NCBI RefSeq assembly: GCF_900114495.1
Contig: NZ_FOZI01000007.1
Location: forward strand, 6,606 to 70,605
Direction: 5' to 3'
DNA length: 64,000 nt
Origin: Dyella sp. OK004
Lineage (GTDB): Bacteria; Pseudomonadota; Gammaproteobacteria; Xanthomonadales; Rhodanobacteraceae
Both the position numbers and the translations under genes were made by a program. This document shows positions 1 to 8,255 of the stretch, in pieces (position 1 is the stretch's first letter; every line of letters starts with the position of its first letter). The notes beneath the pieces are model-generated. The model worked only from the letters and a program-made list of their open reading frames with translations, ran no database searches and had not been told where the DNA came from.

Positions 1-107
1 TCTCTTTGGTTACTTTCTCTTTGGGCCAGCAAAGAGAAAGTGACCCGGCTCGCGGCAGCGAGGCGGAATGCCCGCTGCATAAGCGGCCAGGTCGCGACAA
101 CCCAACG
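1..107 (+). repeat. A-type repeat arm, cut by the window edge
   Basis: This stretch contains TTACTTTCTCTTTG, a short inverted copy of it, then a block ending CATAAGCGGCCAGGTCGCG-ACAACCCAACG. The same block forms the right arm of the composite repeats at 6856-7367 and 19544-20068 and, inverted, their left arms. It lies downstream of the last glycosyltransferase gene, so this may be the right end of a third composite that extends off the window. The flank CAACGATTGTTGCGAACA is also found, with small changes, beside the left arm of the copy at 6856. The rest of 1-183 has no gene. Confidence 0.75.
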
Positions 108-183
108 ATTGTTGCGAACACAAAAGCCCCCCGGCAGCCTGCCCCACATCCCCCAGCGTAGAGATCTCGAACAGACTCCCGAT

Positions 184-1296
184 TCAACGCGACGAATCAG
201 TCGCCAGCAATTGCAAATACAACGCCTCGAAAGCACGCGCGGTATGGTCCGCGTCTTCGACGATGGCCCTGCGCTGCGCAGAGATAGCCAGCCTCAACCG
301 CAACTCCTCGTCCACAAGCAAGCCGCGAATGGCATCGGCCAATGCTTCCGGGTCCCCCACCGGGACGGCGAGCGCCCCCCACGGCGCCCATTCCGCGATA
401 TGCCCCACGGCGGTGCCAACGGTGGGCACACCCGCCACCGCAGCTTCAAGCGCAACCAGCGGGCCAGCCTCGTGTCGCGAAGACATCACCAGTACGTCGG
501 CGCTTTCCATCAAGGGCCGCAGCTCGCTATGGGTCTTGAATCCCAGCAGGCGGACATGCGTCTCCAGTCCCAGCTCGCGCACCAGGCGTTCCACTTCGCC
601 TTGCAGTGTGTCGACGCCGACGATATCCATCTGGAACGACAATCCCGACTTGACCAGCAACGCCAGCGCGCGCAACAGCGTGGCCTGGTCCTTGACACGA
701 TTAAGGCTCGCGACATGGATCAAGCGTGCCCGCTCTGTCCCCCGCCGGCGGGGAGCCAGCGGGGGCCATCCCCGCAGATCCACCCCGAGTGGAATCCGGC
801 GGGCGCGCAGGCCGAGTGCCTCGACCGCATCGATCATCGGCTCGCTGGCCGCGGTGATCACATCCGTACTTCGCAAGACCAGCGCCTCGCGTAGCCGGGC
901 CTTCCACGAACGCCGTCCGCCGTAGCCTATGTCGTTCAACGCGACCAGCTCGCCACCGGCGATGTGCACCAGGCTGGGCAGATTCAACAGCGCCGCCGCC
1001 ACAATCGCGATCAGGCTGCACGACCCCGAAAAAAACGCCTGAATCAGGTCGAACGGTTCGCGCTTGTGTTCGCTGCGAATTGCCTGGATGGCACGAAGGC
1101 GCGTGCGGCGATTGCCGATATTGTGGATATGAGCACCGACAAGTTGCCAGCACGCGGGCTGCGCCTCCTGATGCAGGGCGAACACATGCACCTCATGCTC
1201 CCGCGCCAGCCGCTCGATCAGTGCCAGCAACACCGGGATCACCCTGTACTCGCCCGATCGATCGACACCACCCGGCACCACCAGCGCAAGCTTCAT
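184..1296 (-). CDS. Glycosyltransferase family 4 (GT-B fold)
   Basis: This 370-residue GT4-type enzyme is predicted to transfer a sugar from an activated donor onto a lipid-linked glycan at the cytoplasmic face of the inner membrane. The N-terminal half is the acceptor domain. The C-terminal half has a GT4 donor site, with LIHVASLNRVKDQATLLRAL around residues 191-210 and the SRHEAGPLVALEAAVAGVPTV region carrying the E-x7-E-like signature. The chosen ATG at 1296 (MKLALVVPGG) overlaps the TGA of the upstream GT4 gene as ATGA. An in-frame upstream ATG would add 17 residues inside that gene. It is the last gene of the polysaccharide locus. Donor and acceptor sugars cannot be told from sequence. 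Confidence 0.88.
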   Translation of the reverse strand: MKLALVVPGGVDRSGEYRVIPVLLALIERLAREHEVHVFALHQEAQPACWQLVGAHIHNIGNRRTRLRAIQAIRSEHKREPFDLIQAFFSGSCSLIAIVAAALLNLPSLVHIAGGELVALNDIGYGGRRSWKARLREALVLRSTDVITAASEPMIDAVEALGLRARRIPLGVDLRGWPPLAPRRRGTERARLIHVASLNRVKDQATLLRALALLVKSGLSFQMDIVGVDTLQGEVERLVRELGLETHVRLLGFKTHSELRPLMESADVLVMSSRHEAGPLVALEAAVAGVPTVGTAVGHIAEWAPWGALAVPVGDPEALADAIRGLLVDEELRLRLAISAQRRAIVEDADHTARAFEALYLQLLATDSSR

Positions 1297-2408
1297 GGCG
1301 CCACCCGGTACTGGTGATCCAGCAATTGCGCATACGCGCTTTTCCATTGCCGACCCACTGCTGCAAACGACAGGTTGGCATCGAAATGAGCGCGCACCTG
1401 TTCGGAAGACGTGTGATCGGCCGCCATGCGCACCAGCGCTTCAGCCAGGGCATGGGCATCGCCGCAGGGCCACAGCGCACCGATACCGCTGGCGAGTGCG
1501 CGATGGGAAGGAATGTCTGTGATCACCGGCGTGACGCCGCACGCCATCGCCTCCAACACGGCATAGCTGCAACTTTCCGCGAGGCTGCCAGACACAAACA
1601 GATCCGACGCCCGCATGAGCGACTCCACCCTCGCGTGCGCGACCTTGCCCAGCAAGTGCACGCGCCCCGCAAGCCGCGGATCGGTGGCGATGCGCCGCTG
1701 CACCGCGCCCAGCAGCGGCGATGTGGCAAACGCGCACCACAGTTGCAATCCGGGCAGGCGCTCAGCGGCGAGCGCGATACCGTCAAGCACGGTCAGCGGA
1801 TCCTTGCCTTCGCTCAAATGCCCTACCCACAGTACTGATGGACTGCCGTTGAGGCCGGTCTCGGCGCATGCTTCGGCGCGACTGCCCGGCGTGAATCGAC
1901 AGCTCGACTCCGGTATGGCGAACACACGCGCCGAAGGCGCGAACATGCCTGCCCGTACGAACGGCTGCGCCAATACTGGCGCGGTGAAGGCAACACCCGA
2001 AGCTACCGCGTACCATCGTCGCCACTGTCGGCGATGCCAGTAACCGGGCACGCGGTCGGCATGATCCTGCAGCAGCACCGGCCGTCGTGGCAGATGCTGC
2101 GACACCGTATAGATGTCCTCGGCAAAGCCCAGGCCGTGAACGTGAAGCACATCGGCCTGGATCTCATCGAGCAAGCCGGCAACCCGCTTGCCTCGATGTC
2201 CTCTATCGCAGGTACAGTCGATGGCATGGTAGTCGACGCCCGCGCGCGTCAAGCGCTCAGCGTGTGCTGCCACCTGCACTACAGACACCCGTGTGCCGGA
2301 GCCCGCTACCAGCTCGGCGATATCCGCCAGCGACGGCCACTGCTCCAGCGTCTCAGCCAGCCGCTGGCCTTTCGGTGACGGTAGAAAGTTGATCTGCGCG
2401 ACGTGCAA
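1293..2408 (-). CDS. Glycosyltransferase family 4
   Basis: This 371-residue protein is a second GT4 enzyme. It begins MHVAQINFLPSPKG, typical of the GT-B acceptor domain. The donor domain has SVLWVGHLSEGKDPLTVLDG near the middle and GSLAESCSYAVLEAMACGVTPV toward the C-terminus, matching the family E-x7-E region. Its stop overlaps the next GT4 start as ATGA, so the pair is probably translationally coupled. It follows the radical SAM gene by 12 bp and belongs to the second half of the polysaccharide operon. Substrate unknown. Confidence 0.88.
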   Translation of the reverse strand: MHVAQINFLPSPKGQRLAETLEQWPSLADIAELVAGSGTRVSVVQVAAHAERLTRAGVDYHAIDCTCDRGHRGKRVAGLLDEIQADVLHVHGLGFAEDIYTVSQHLPRRPVLLQDHADRVPGYWHRRQWRRWYAVASGVAFTAPVLAQPFVRAGMFAPSARVFAIPESSCRFTPGSRAEACAETGLNGSPSVLWVGHLSEGKDPLTVLDGIALAAERLPGLQLWCAFATSPLLGAVQRRIATDPRLAGRVHLLGKVAHARVESLMRASDLFVSGSLAESCSYAVLEAMACGVTPVITDIPSHRALASGIGALWPCGDAHALAEALVRMAADHTSSEQVRAHFDANLSFAAVGRQWKSAYAQLLDHQYRVAP

Positions 2409-2420
2409 AGCGGCCTCCGT

Positions 2421-3935
2421 CTACAGGCCTGAAACCTGGGGCATGCGCAAGCGCACGAGCCGGTTAGCCAGGTTGAGTTCCCACGGACGGTCATAGCGGC
2501 GGAAGCGGTAGCGCCAGGATGCCGTGGCACTAAGTGCCCGCTTGGCCCAGGGTGGCGAACTCATGTCCTGCACGGTGGGATAGCGGCAACGCAGCACGGT
2601 CACGAAATCGTGAATGCGCCGGCGCATTTTGTCGTCGAGCCAGGGGGCGTCGGCGTGGCAGGCGTAGTTCACCCATTGCGGCTGCGTCCACTCTTCCGGC
2701 GTGCTGGGAAAAATCACCGGCTCGCCGTGGATATCACGCAATGGCGTGGCAGGTCGCCGGCCGCGATCCTTCTCGTTGCGGCTGCTTTCCGGCAGCGGCG
2801 TGTAGACATAGACGATGATCTCGGACTGCGGATTGATCCGCTTCAGCTCGCGGATGAACTCGAAAGTGTGCTCGGTCTCTTCTTCCGTATTTTCTGGCGG
2901 CGCAACCATAAAGGAGAGTTCGGGAATCACGCCGTGACGCCGGCACAACTCCGCCACCGCCAGCGTCTGGTCCGGCCGCGTACCCTTGCGGATTTCCTTG
3001 AGCATCTTGCCATTGGGTGATTCCGCACCGATGTAGGCCATCTTCAATCGGCTCTTGCGCACCAGTTTCCAGGCGTCGTCCGATAGGTTCAGCAGCGCAT
3101 CCGCACGAGCATAGCACCACCATGGCAGCGCGTATTTGGCCATGACTTCCAGCAGCGGAAGCATGTCTTCTTCCCGATCGAAGAAGTTATGGTCGAAGTA
3201 CTGGATCGAGTCGGCGCCAAGCTTGTATTTCAGATAGCTGAGATCGCGCTCGAGACGCGCAGCGGCCGGCAGCATGGTGGTGCCGCCGAACATCGCCGCC
3301 ACACCGCAGAACGTGCAATGGAACCGGCAACCGATCGCCACCTGGTGCGCCGCGGTACGCCGGCCAAGGAAGGTGCGTGCCAGGTATTGCCGCGGATCGC
3401 CCAGCTTGTCGTAGGGCAAGACACGCCCCGGATCGGCGAAGGTGAAGCGACGGCTAGGGTTATGCACAACGGCACCTTGCCGCTTCCACGACAGCCCGGC
3501 AATGTGCGCCGGCGCCACCGGCGATTCCGCGCTCAACGCGGTAACGAGTTCCTGCAGAGTTTGCTCGCCCTGCCCCCGGATGGCGTAATCGACATAGGGG
3601 GCGGACAACGCCACGTCCGGATAGAGCGTCGGAAAATATCCACCCCACACAATCGGCAAGGCCGGAAAGCGTTCGCGTATCGCCTGCGAAACAGCGATGG
3701 CTGGTGCGGTCTGCGGGCCGCCCATGACGCTGATGCCCACCGCATCGAACCGTTCCTCCTCAAGGGCACGTAGCGTGGCGGCCACGACATGCCGGTCGAT
3801 ATTGCCGTCGATGATGCGGCTGCTGCCGTTTCGATCCAGCGTGGCGGACAGGTTCAGCAGTGCCAGCGGAAACCGTGCGCTCGCGCGGCGGGTGATGGTC
3901 GGATTGACGAGCAAGGTGTTGGGCGGGTTGGGCAT
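2421..3935 (-). CDS. B12-binding domain radical SAM protein
   Basis: This 504-residue protein has an N-terminal cobalamin-binding-like Rossmann domain (about residues 1-140, with DAVGISVMGG and VWGGYFPTLYPD) followed by a radical SAM core. The [4Fe-4S]-binding CxxxCxxC motif is Cys203, Cys207 and Cys210. The B12-radical SAM class does C-methylations, ring contractions and other radical chemistry on unactivated carbons. A DxHxxG cobalamin-ligand motif is not evident, which is common in this class. It lies between a small methyltransferase (36 bp upstream) and two GT4 genes, so the substrate may be a sugar, a lipid carrier or another part of the glycan. Its reaction is not predictable. Confidence 0.9.
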   Translation of the reverse strand: MPNPPNTLLVNPTITRRASARFPLALLNLSATLDRNGSSRIIDGNIDRHVVAATLRALEEERFDAVGISVMGGPQTAPAIAVSQAIRERFPALPIVWGGYFPTLYPDVALSAPYVDYAIRGQGEQTLQELVTALSAESPVAPAHIAGLSWKRQGAVVHNPSRRFTFADPGRVLPYDKLGDPRQYLARTFLGRRTAAHQVAIGCRFHCTFCGVAAMFGGTTMLPAAARLERDLSYLKYKLGADSIQYFDHNFFDREEDMLPLLEVMAKYALPWWCYARADALLNLSDDAWKLVRKSRLKMAYIGAESPNGKMLKEIRKGTRPDQTLAVAELCRRHGVIPELSFMVAPPENTEEETEHTFEFIRELKRINPQSEIIVYVYTPLPESSRNEKDRGRRPATPLRDIHGEPVIFPSTPEEWTQPQWVNYACHADAPWLDDKMRRRIHDFVTVLRCRYPTVQDMSSPPWAKRALSATASWRYRFRRYDRPWELNLANRLVRLRMPQVSGL

Positions 3936-3971
3936 ACGAAGCTCTGCCTGCAGTCATTCGGCTGAAGTGAT

Positions 3972-4670
3972 TCAGGGTGTGCGCCTGAGCTGGAAGACCA
4001 GTGCCACCGGCACCCGCAAGGCGATCGGATCGAAGCGCGCTTCTACGGGAATGTCCACCGGATCGAGCATGGGTTCGACGACCTGCTCAATCTCCAGGCC
4101 CAGCGCCGCGCAGGCGGCATGCCAGTGGCTATAGAGATGCGCTGTGTGGCGTACGGCGTAGCGTTTTTCGCCCGCCTTGAAATCGCGCAGCCAACCCAGC
4201 GCGTGACCGGTGGGATGCACGTCACTGCACAACAACATGCCGCCCGGTCGCGTGACGCGGCGCAGCTCGGCCAGTGCCTGTTCCAGATGATCGAGATGGC
4301 CAAGAACCAGGCCGCAGACCGTGAGATCCGCCCAGGCACTGGGCATCGGCAAGGCATCCAGGCTGCCCTGCACCAGCTCGATCAAAGCGTCGCTGCGGAG
4401 GTCGGCCAATTCGTCGCGTGCGCGGTCGAGCATCGCCTCCGAAGGGTCTACTCCGGTGACACGCGTCGCGCCACGATTCAGCGCGTGCCGCATATAGCGA
4501 CCGCTGCCGCATCCGGCATCGAACACGCTGAATCCCGCCAGTTCGGCCGGCATCAGGGCCAGCATGGCGTTCTGCTCCGCCTGCATCACCGGATTGTGCG
4601 CGCGCGCAGGATAGTGTGGCGCCCATAGTGTGTAAGCCTCGGCAGGTTCGAGGATGGGTGTGTCGCTCAT
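3972..4670 (-). CDS. Class I SAM-dependent methyltransferase
   Basis: This 232-residue Rossmann-fold methyltransferase has motif I as VFDAGCGSGRY (about residues 49-59), the acidic end of beta-2 as GVDPSEAM, and a post-motif region RPGGMLLCSDVHP. It resembles UbiE/BioC-like methyltransferases. The ATG at 4670 (MSDTPILEP) overlaps the TGA of the amidohydrolase gene as ATGA; an upstream ATG at 4679 is possible but lies inside that gene. It is part of the amidohydrolase, methyltransferase and radical SAM module in the polysaccharide operon. Acceptor unknown. Confidence 0.85.
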   Translation of the reverse strand: MSDTPILEPAEAYTLWAPHYPARAHNPVMQAEQNAMLALMPAELAGFSVFDAGCGSGRYMRHALNRGATRVTGVDPSEAMLDRARDELADLRSDALIELVQGSLDALPMPSAWADLTVCGLVLGHLDHLEQALAELRRVTRPGGMLLCSDVHPTGHALGWLRDFKAGEKRYAVRHTAHLYSHWHAACAALGLEIEQVVEPMLDPVDIPVEARFDPIALRVPVALVFQLRRTP

Positions 4671-5884
4671 ACGTGGCATGCCTCGGCAGAAACATCGCGA
4701 TGCGCGGATAGCTCCAGCCCCGGCTCCATCGCCATCAACGCTGGGTCAGCTAGTGAACACGCCAGCAGCTTGGGCTTGCCGTCGAGCGTCACCGGCACCG
4801 TCTCCACGCCAAACGCGGCAAACCAATCGGCGAAATCACGATCGGCAATACACGGCATACCGTCGCGAACCACAGCGCGGATGTCGGCACGCCTCACACC
4901 AACAAGACTGGCTGCCGCATCACCGCCGCCATCCGCAACGATGACCATGTCCGCGCGTGCGCCAGGGGCCAGATGGCCACGCCATGGCAAGCGGAGAATC
5001 TGCGAAGCGCGCGTGGTCACCAGTTCCAGCAACTGTCGAGGGGACAGCTCGCCCAGTGCCAGGGCCACCAGCATTTCATCGAGCAGGTCGCGCGCTCCGC
5101 TCAATCGCGAATCCGTACCCAAAGCAAGCCTTCCCGCCGCCGCCAGCCGGCGTGGATCCAGCGTGCGGCCGAGCAGTGAGAGATTACTCGCCGGACACCA
5201 GATCACCGCGGCGTCCGCAGCAACGATGCGATCGACATCCTTCTCGCTCAAACCGACGCCATGGATCAGCACACTATTGGCCGCCAGGCAGCCGAGCTGA
5301 TCCAGCATCGACAACTCCGCTTGCGTCGTTGCATCGGTACCCTCGGCCAGGTGAATCAGCCAGGGCCACTCGGTCGGCGTCGCGAGAAAACTCTCGCGTA
5401 CCGGTGGCCCATAACTCAACCAGCCCAAGGCATAGCTCCAGCCGTAATCGCGCAGCAGCGCCACAGGGAAGTCGGCGGCATCGAGCGCCGCATCCCAAGG
5501 ATCGTGGTGGGCCACGCAGGTGGTGCCCGCCAGCAGATTTTTGAGCGCTCCATGTCGCAGCCGCAGTGCCTTCGGCCAGCTCAGGGCCGCGGCAACATCC
5601 GGTTGATCGAAGTGCGGCTGAAACGCTTCGATCCACCGGTAGCTGTTGGAAAACGGTGCGCCGTTCCGCAAGGGCGGAACACTATTGACGTGCAGGTGGT
5701 CATGCGCATTGATCAGGCCGGGGAAAATCAGATGGTCGCGCAGATCGACACGATAGTTGGGGCTTGCCGGCGACGCAGCCACCCGCCCGCGCCGTACCGG
5801 CAACGGGGCGCGCGAGATGCCAGCCGATGTGATCGTGGCCGCGCCGCAAAGGGTGACATTCGCGGTGGACGGCACGGCGCTCAC
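4667..5884 (-). CDS. Metal-dependent amidohydrolase (TRZ/ATZ-like)
   Basis: This 405-residue member of the amidohydrolase superfamily probably hydrolyses a C-N bond in a small molecule or a modified sugar. The metal-binding motif is NAHDHLH (His61 and His63). Other likely ligands are His178 in WLIHLAEG, His208 in LIHGVGL and Asp258 in LGTDSRLSG, which matches the chlorohydrolase/deaminase subgroup. The start is a GTG at 5884, three bases after the stop of the preceding methyltransferase gene. An amidohydrolase is an unusual member of a polysaccharide operon. Deamination, deacetylation or hydrolysis of a precursor are all possible. Confidence 0.85.
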   Translation of the reverse strand: MSAVPSTANVTLCGAATITSAGISRAPLPVRRGRVAASPASPNYRVDLRDHLIFPGLINAHDHLHVNSVPPLRNGAPFSNSYRWIEAFQPHFDQPDVAAALSWPKALRLRHGALKNLLAGTTCVAHHDPWDAALDAADFPVALLRDYGWSYALGWLSYGPPVRESFLATPTEWPWLIHLAEGTDATTQAELSMLDQLGCLAANSVLIHGVGLSEKDVDRIVAADAAVIWCPASNLSLLGRTLDPRRLAAAGRLALGTDSRLSGARDLLDEMLVALALGELSPRQLLELVTTRASQILRLPWRGHLAPGARADMVIVADGGGDAAASLVGVRRADIRAVVRDGMPCIADRDFADWFAAFGVETVPVTLDGKPKLLACSLADPALMAMEPGLELSAHRDVSAEACHV

Positions 5885-5887
5885 GAT

Positions 5888-6778
5888 TCAACGCCGCCGC
5901 ATCACGATCAGGAAGTGATCGCCCATGTTGCGCAGCACCGGCAATCCACCCAGGCGGTCGTCGAGCCAGCCGAGCCGCTCGCACCGGCGCTGGTGACGAC
6001 GGTAGTAGTCGACCAGGTAAGGCGGCGGCAGGAACAGACTCAACGCGCGATAGCTCTGCAGCGCAAAGTGTTCCTCGAAAACGCGATAGAACTCGCGTGG
6101 CAGGTAGTAATAGGTCCAGATCGTGTGGCGGTTCATGCCCACCGCCAGCGCACCGCGCCGGGTACGCACGGCGGCCCGCTTGAAGCGGCCGCGCAGTGTG
6201 TAATGCACCACCTCCCACGGGCATATCCGGCCGATCACCGAGAACACCAGATGCCCGCCGGGCTTGAGTAGCCGCGCGCACTCGTTGGCGACTACGTGCA
6301 TGTCCGGCACGCAGTTGAGCGGACCGAAGTTCGAATAGATGCCGTCAAACTGCCCCTGCAACTGGTCGAGCTGATGGATGCCCAGATGCGTAGCCGTCAC
6401 GCGGGACTCCATGCCAGCCACCGCGACACGCGAGCGGGTACGCCCAACCATCTGCGGCGACCAGTCGGTGGCTTCGACCTGGTAACCGAACCGGGCAAAC
6501 TCGATGGCATCGATGCCGGTGCCGCAACCCAGGTCCAGCAGGCTCGATCCCACCGGGACCGTGCTGAGCACGGTCTCCCACAGGGCAACGCGCATGCGCT
6601 GGATCAGTTCGTTGTTGCCGCGCGGACCGTCGTAGTCGGCGGCAACGCTGTCGAATGCCTTCTGCGTATCGAGCAGCTGTCCCTCGTCCAATGGACTTTG
6701 GTACGGAGGCTGCGAACCCCATCCGAAAGACCGGCGCTGCTTATCGCGGCCGATTCCGTATTGTCCGCTCATATCCAT
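5888..6778 (-). CDS. Class I SAM-dependent methyltransferase
   Basis: This 296-residue protein has motif I as LLDLGCGTGID (about residues 80-90), the acidic turn ATDWSPQM and a C-terminal region rich in aromatic residues and arginine (RHTIWTYYYLPREFYRVFEEHF). The start is ATG 6778 (MDMSGQYG). The open frame runs on upstream, but there it translates the A-type repeat, so that extension is spurious. It is the first gene after the composite repeat and probably the first gene of the downstream module. A promoter inside or beside the repeat may be needed for its expression. The acceptor is unknown. Confidence 0.85.
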   Translation of the reverse strand: MDMSGQYGIGRDKQRRSFGWGSQPPYQSPLDEGQLLDTQKAFDSVAADYDGPRGNNELIQRMRVALWETVLSTVPVGSSLLDLGCGTGIDAIEFARFGYQVEATDWSPQMVGRTRSRVAVAGMESRVTATHLGIHQLDQLQGQFDGIYSNFGPLNCVPDMHVVANECARLLKPGGHLVFSVIGRICPWEVVHYTLRGRFKRAAVRTRRGALAVGMNRHTIWTYYYLPREFYRVFEEHFALQSYRALSLFLPPPYLVDYYRRHQRRCERLGWLDDRLGGLPVLRNMGDHFLIVMRRR

Positions 6779-6855
6779 CGATGCCTCATCGGTGCGCTGC
6801 TTTCGTGTAACCGGTGAGTGCCTATCTGGGGCGCTTTGGTTGTTTGCGACAATCG

Positions 6856-7367
6856 TTGGGTTATCGCGACCTGGCCGCTTATGCAGCGGGCATTTCGGAC
6901 GCCTGCCGGCGCCCGAGTCACTTTCTCTTTGCTGACCCAAAGAGAAAGTAACCAAAGAGAAATGGTCGGGAAGAGCGCGGCGTACTTTGTAGCTACGCCT
7001 TTTCCAGTGTCAGGCGTCGGGTTTGCTCTTTCTCCCTCCCCTGCTTGCAGGGGAGGGCTGGGGAGGGGTAAGTACTTGGTTCGCGGTTTCCTATTTTGAG
7101 TGTCGGTTGATCGTGACGCAGCCACTAGCGACGCCGTCGCGAGCACCCACCCCTCACCCCAACCCTCTCCCCAGAGGGGAGAGGGAGAAAAGAAAAACCC
7201 TCCAAACGTCTGACACTGGAAAAAGCGCATCTACAGAGCACACCGCCTGCTCTCAGGCCATTTCTCTTTGGTTACTTTCTCTTTGGGCCAGCAAAGAGAA
7301 AGTGACCCGGCTCGCGGCAGCGAGGCGGAATGCCCGCTGCATAAGCGGCCAGGTCGCAATAACCCAA
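6856..7367. repeat. Composite palindromic repeat, copy 1 (MITE-like)
   Basis: This 512-bp element begins TTGGGTTATCGCGACCTGG and ends with its inverted counterpart CCAGGTCGCAATAACCCAA. Arms of about 100 bp carry GCCGCTTATGCAGCGGGCAT and the CTTTCTCTTTG blocks. The core has CTCCCTCCCCTGCTTGCAGGGGAGGG near 7030 and a CCCTCTCCCCAGAGGGGAGAGGG hairpin near 7160. The element at 19544-20068 has the same order of parts and similar core sequence. No transposase is encoded. It fills most of the 619-bp gap inside the polysaccharide operon and probably affects readthrough from wzz into the methyltransferase gene. Confidence 0.85.
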
Positions 7368-7397
7368 CATCACAGCAAGAAGCCGCGAACCAAAGGC

Positions 7398-8237
7398 CTA
7401 CTTCCGCGAGTTCCGACGCCGCATCGCATTCCTAACCATCGCGGCGAACACCCCCAGGCACAAGCCGCCCAGAATACCGACACCCCAGCACAACACCGGA
7501 TTGGGAAACGCCTGATGCTCAGGCACATAAACCGGCCAGAGCAATGACGTCTCATAGGTGTACGTCGTACTGAGCCGCGTGGAAAGATCACTCCTCGCCG
7601 CCGTCAACCCATAGATCTCGCTACGCATGTTGGCTGCCAGCACACCGGTCAACGCCATGCCCTGCCCTGCCTTGCTAGCGGCGTCATTGCGACCCGCCGT
7701 CTGCAGCCACTGCTCGCGTTCGGTCACCGCGCCACTCAACTCCGACTGGACTTCATTCAGTCGCGCCTGAGCCAGCGCCAGTGGCTTGGCTTCCAGCCCC
7801 TGGTGGATCGCGTGCAGCCGGGCCACCGTGGCCTCCGCAAACTGGCGCGCCTGTGGCGGCGAACTGCCGCGCACTGTCAGCTTCACCAGAGGCCCCGCAT
7901 AAGGCAGCGGCTCCAGCTTCAGGCTTTTACGATAGATATGCGATTCGCGCGACTCGGGCGTGAAGCCGAGACTCTGCATCACCTCATTCTGGAAAGCCGC
8001 GGTCTGCAACCGCTCGAGCACCCGGGCCAGTGGCTCCACCTTCGGATCCTGTCCCCCCGGTACCGCCCCGACCTGTCCGATCTGTATCCACGCGGTGGCT
8101 TCCCACTGGCGTTTGGCGAGATGCGTAAAAGCGAACGTCAGTGCGAGGGCCAGCACCAGCACCGTCAGCCACCATCGCCACTCGCGCAGGAGTATCCGCC
8201 ACATGTCGACCAGGTAGACCTCATCTCTTTCCATCAT
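7398..8237 (-). CDS. wzz: Wzz-type polysaccharide chain-length determinant
   Basis: This 279-residue inner-membrane protein has the Wzz topology. A first membrane helix lies near residues 20-38 (WWLTVLVLALALTFAF). A long periplasmic region with predicted helices (about 80-215) follows, and a C-terminal membrane helix (CWGVGILGGLCLGVFAAM) is followed by a basic tail. Wzz proteins set modal chain length by acting with the Wzy polymerase. There is no fused Wzc tyrosine kinase domain, so it is an O-antigen/ECA-style Wzz rather than a capsule-type Wzc. It lies 18 bp after the wzy-like gene and just before the composite repeat. Confidence 0.85.
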   Translation of the reverse strand: MMERDEVYLVDMWRILLREWRWWLTVLVLALALTFAFTHLAKRQWEATAWIQIGQVGAVPGGQDPKVEPLARVLERLQTAAFQNEVMQSLGFTPESRESHIYRKSLKLEPLPYAGPLVKLTVRGSSPPQARQFAEATVARLHAIHQGLEAKPLALAQARLNEVQSELSGAVTEREQWLQTAGRNDAASKAGQGMALTGVLAANMRSEIYGLTAARSDLSTRLSTTYTYETSLLWPVYVPEHQAFPNPVLCWGVGILGGLCLGVFAAMVRNAMRRRNSRK

Positions 8238-8255
8238 TTCGACTCACCCCAGGTG

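Noticed and set aside
40-894. Plus-strand 284-codon open frame
   Set aside because: It is antisense to the GT4 gene, is Arg/Gln-rich and has no domain features.
5888-6955. Longer start for the methyltransferase at 6955
   Set aside because: The added 59 codons translate the A-type repeat, which has the same reading in another copy (19349-19642), so it is not part of the protein.
6856-7367. Insertion sequence with transposase
   Set aside because: No frame with DDE or other transposase motifs is present; it is a non-coding composite repeat.
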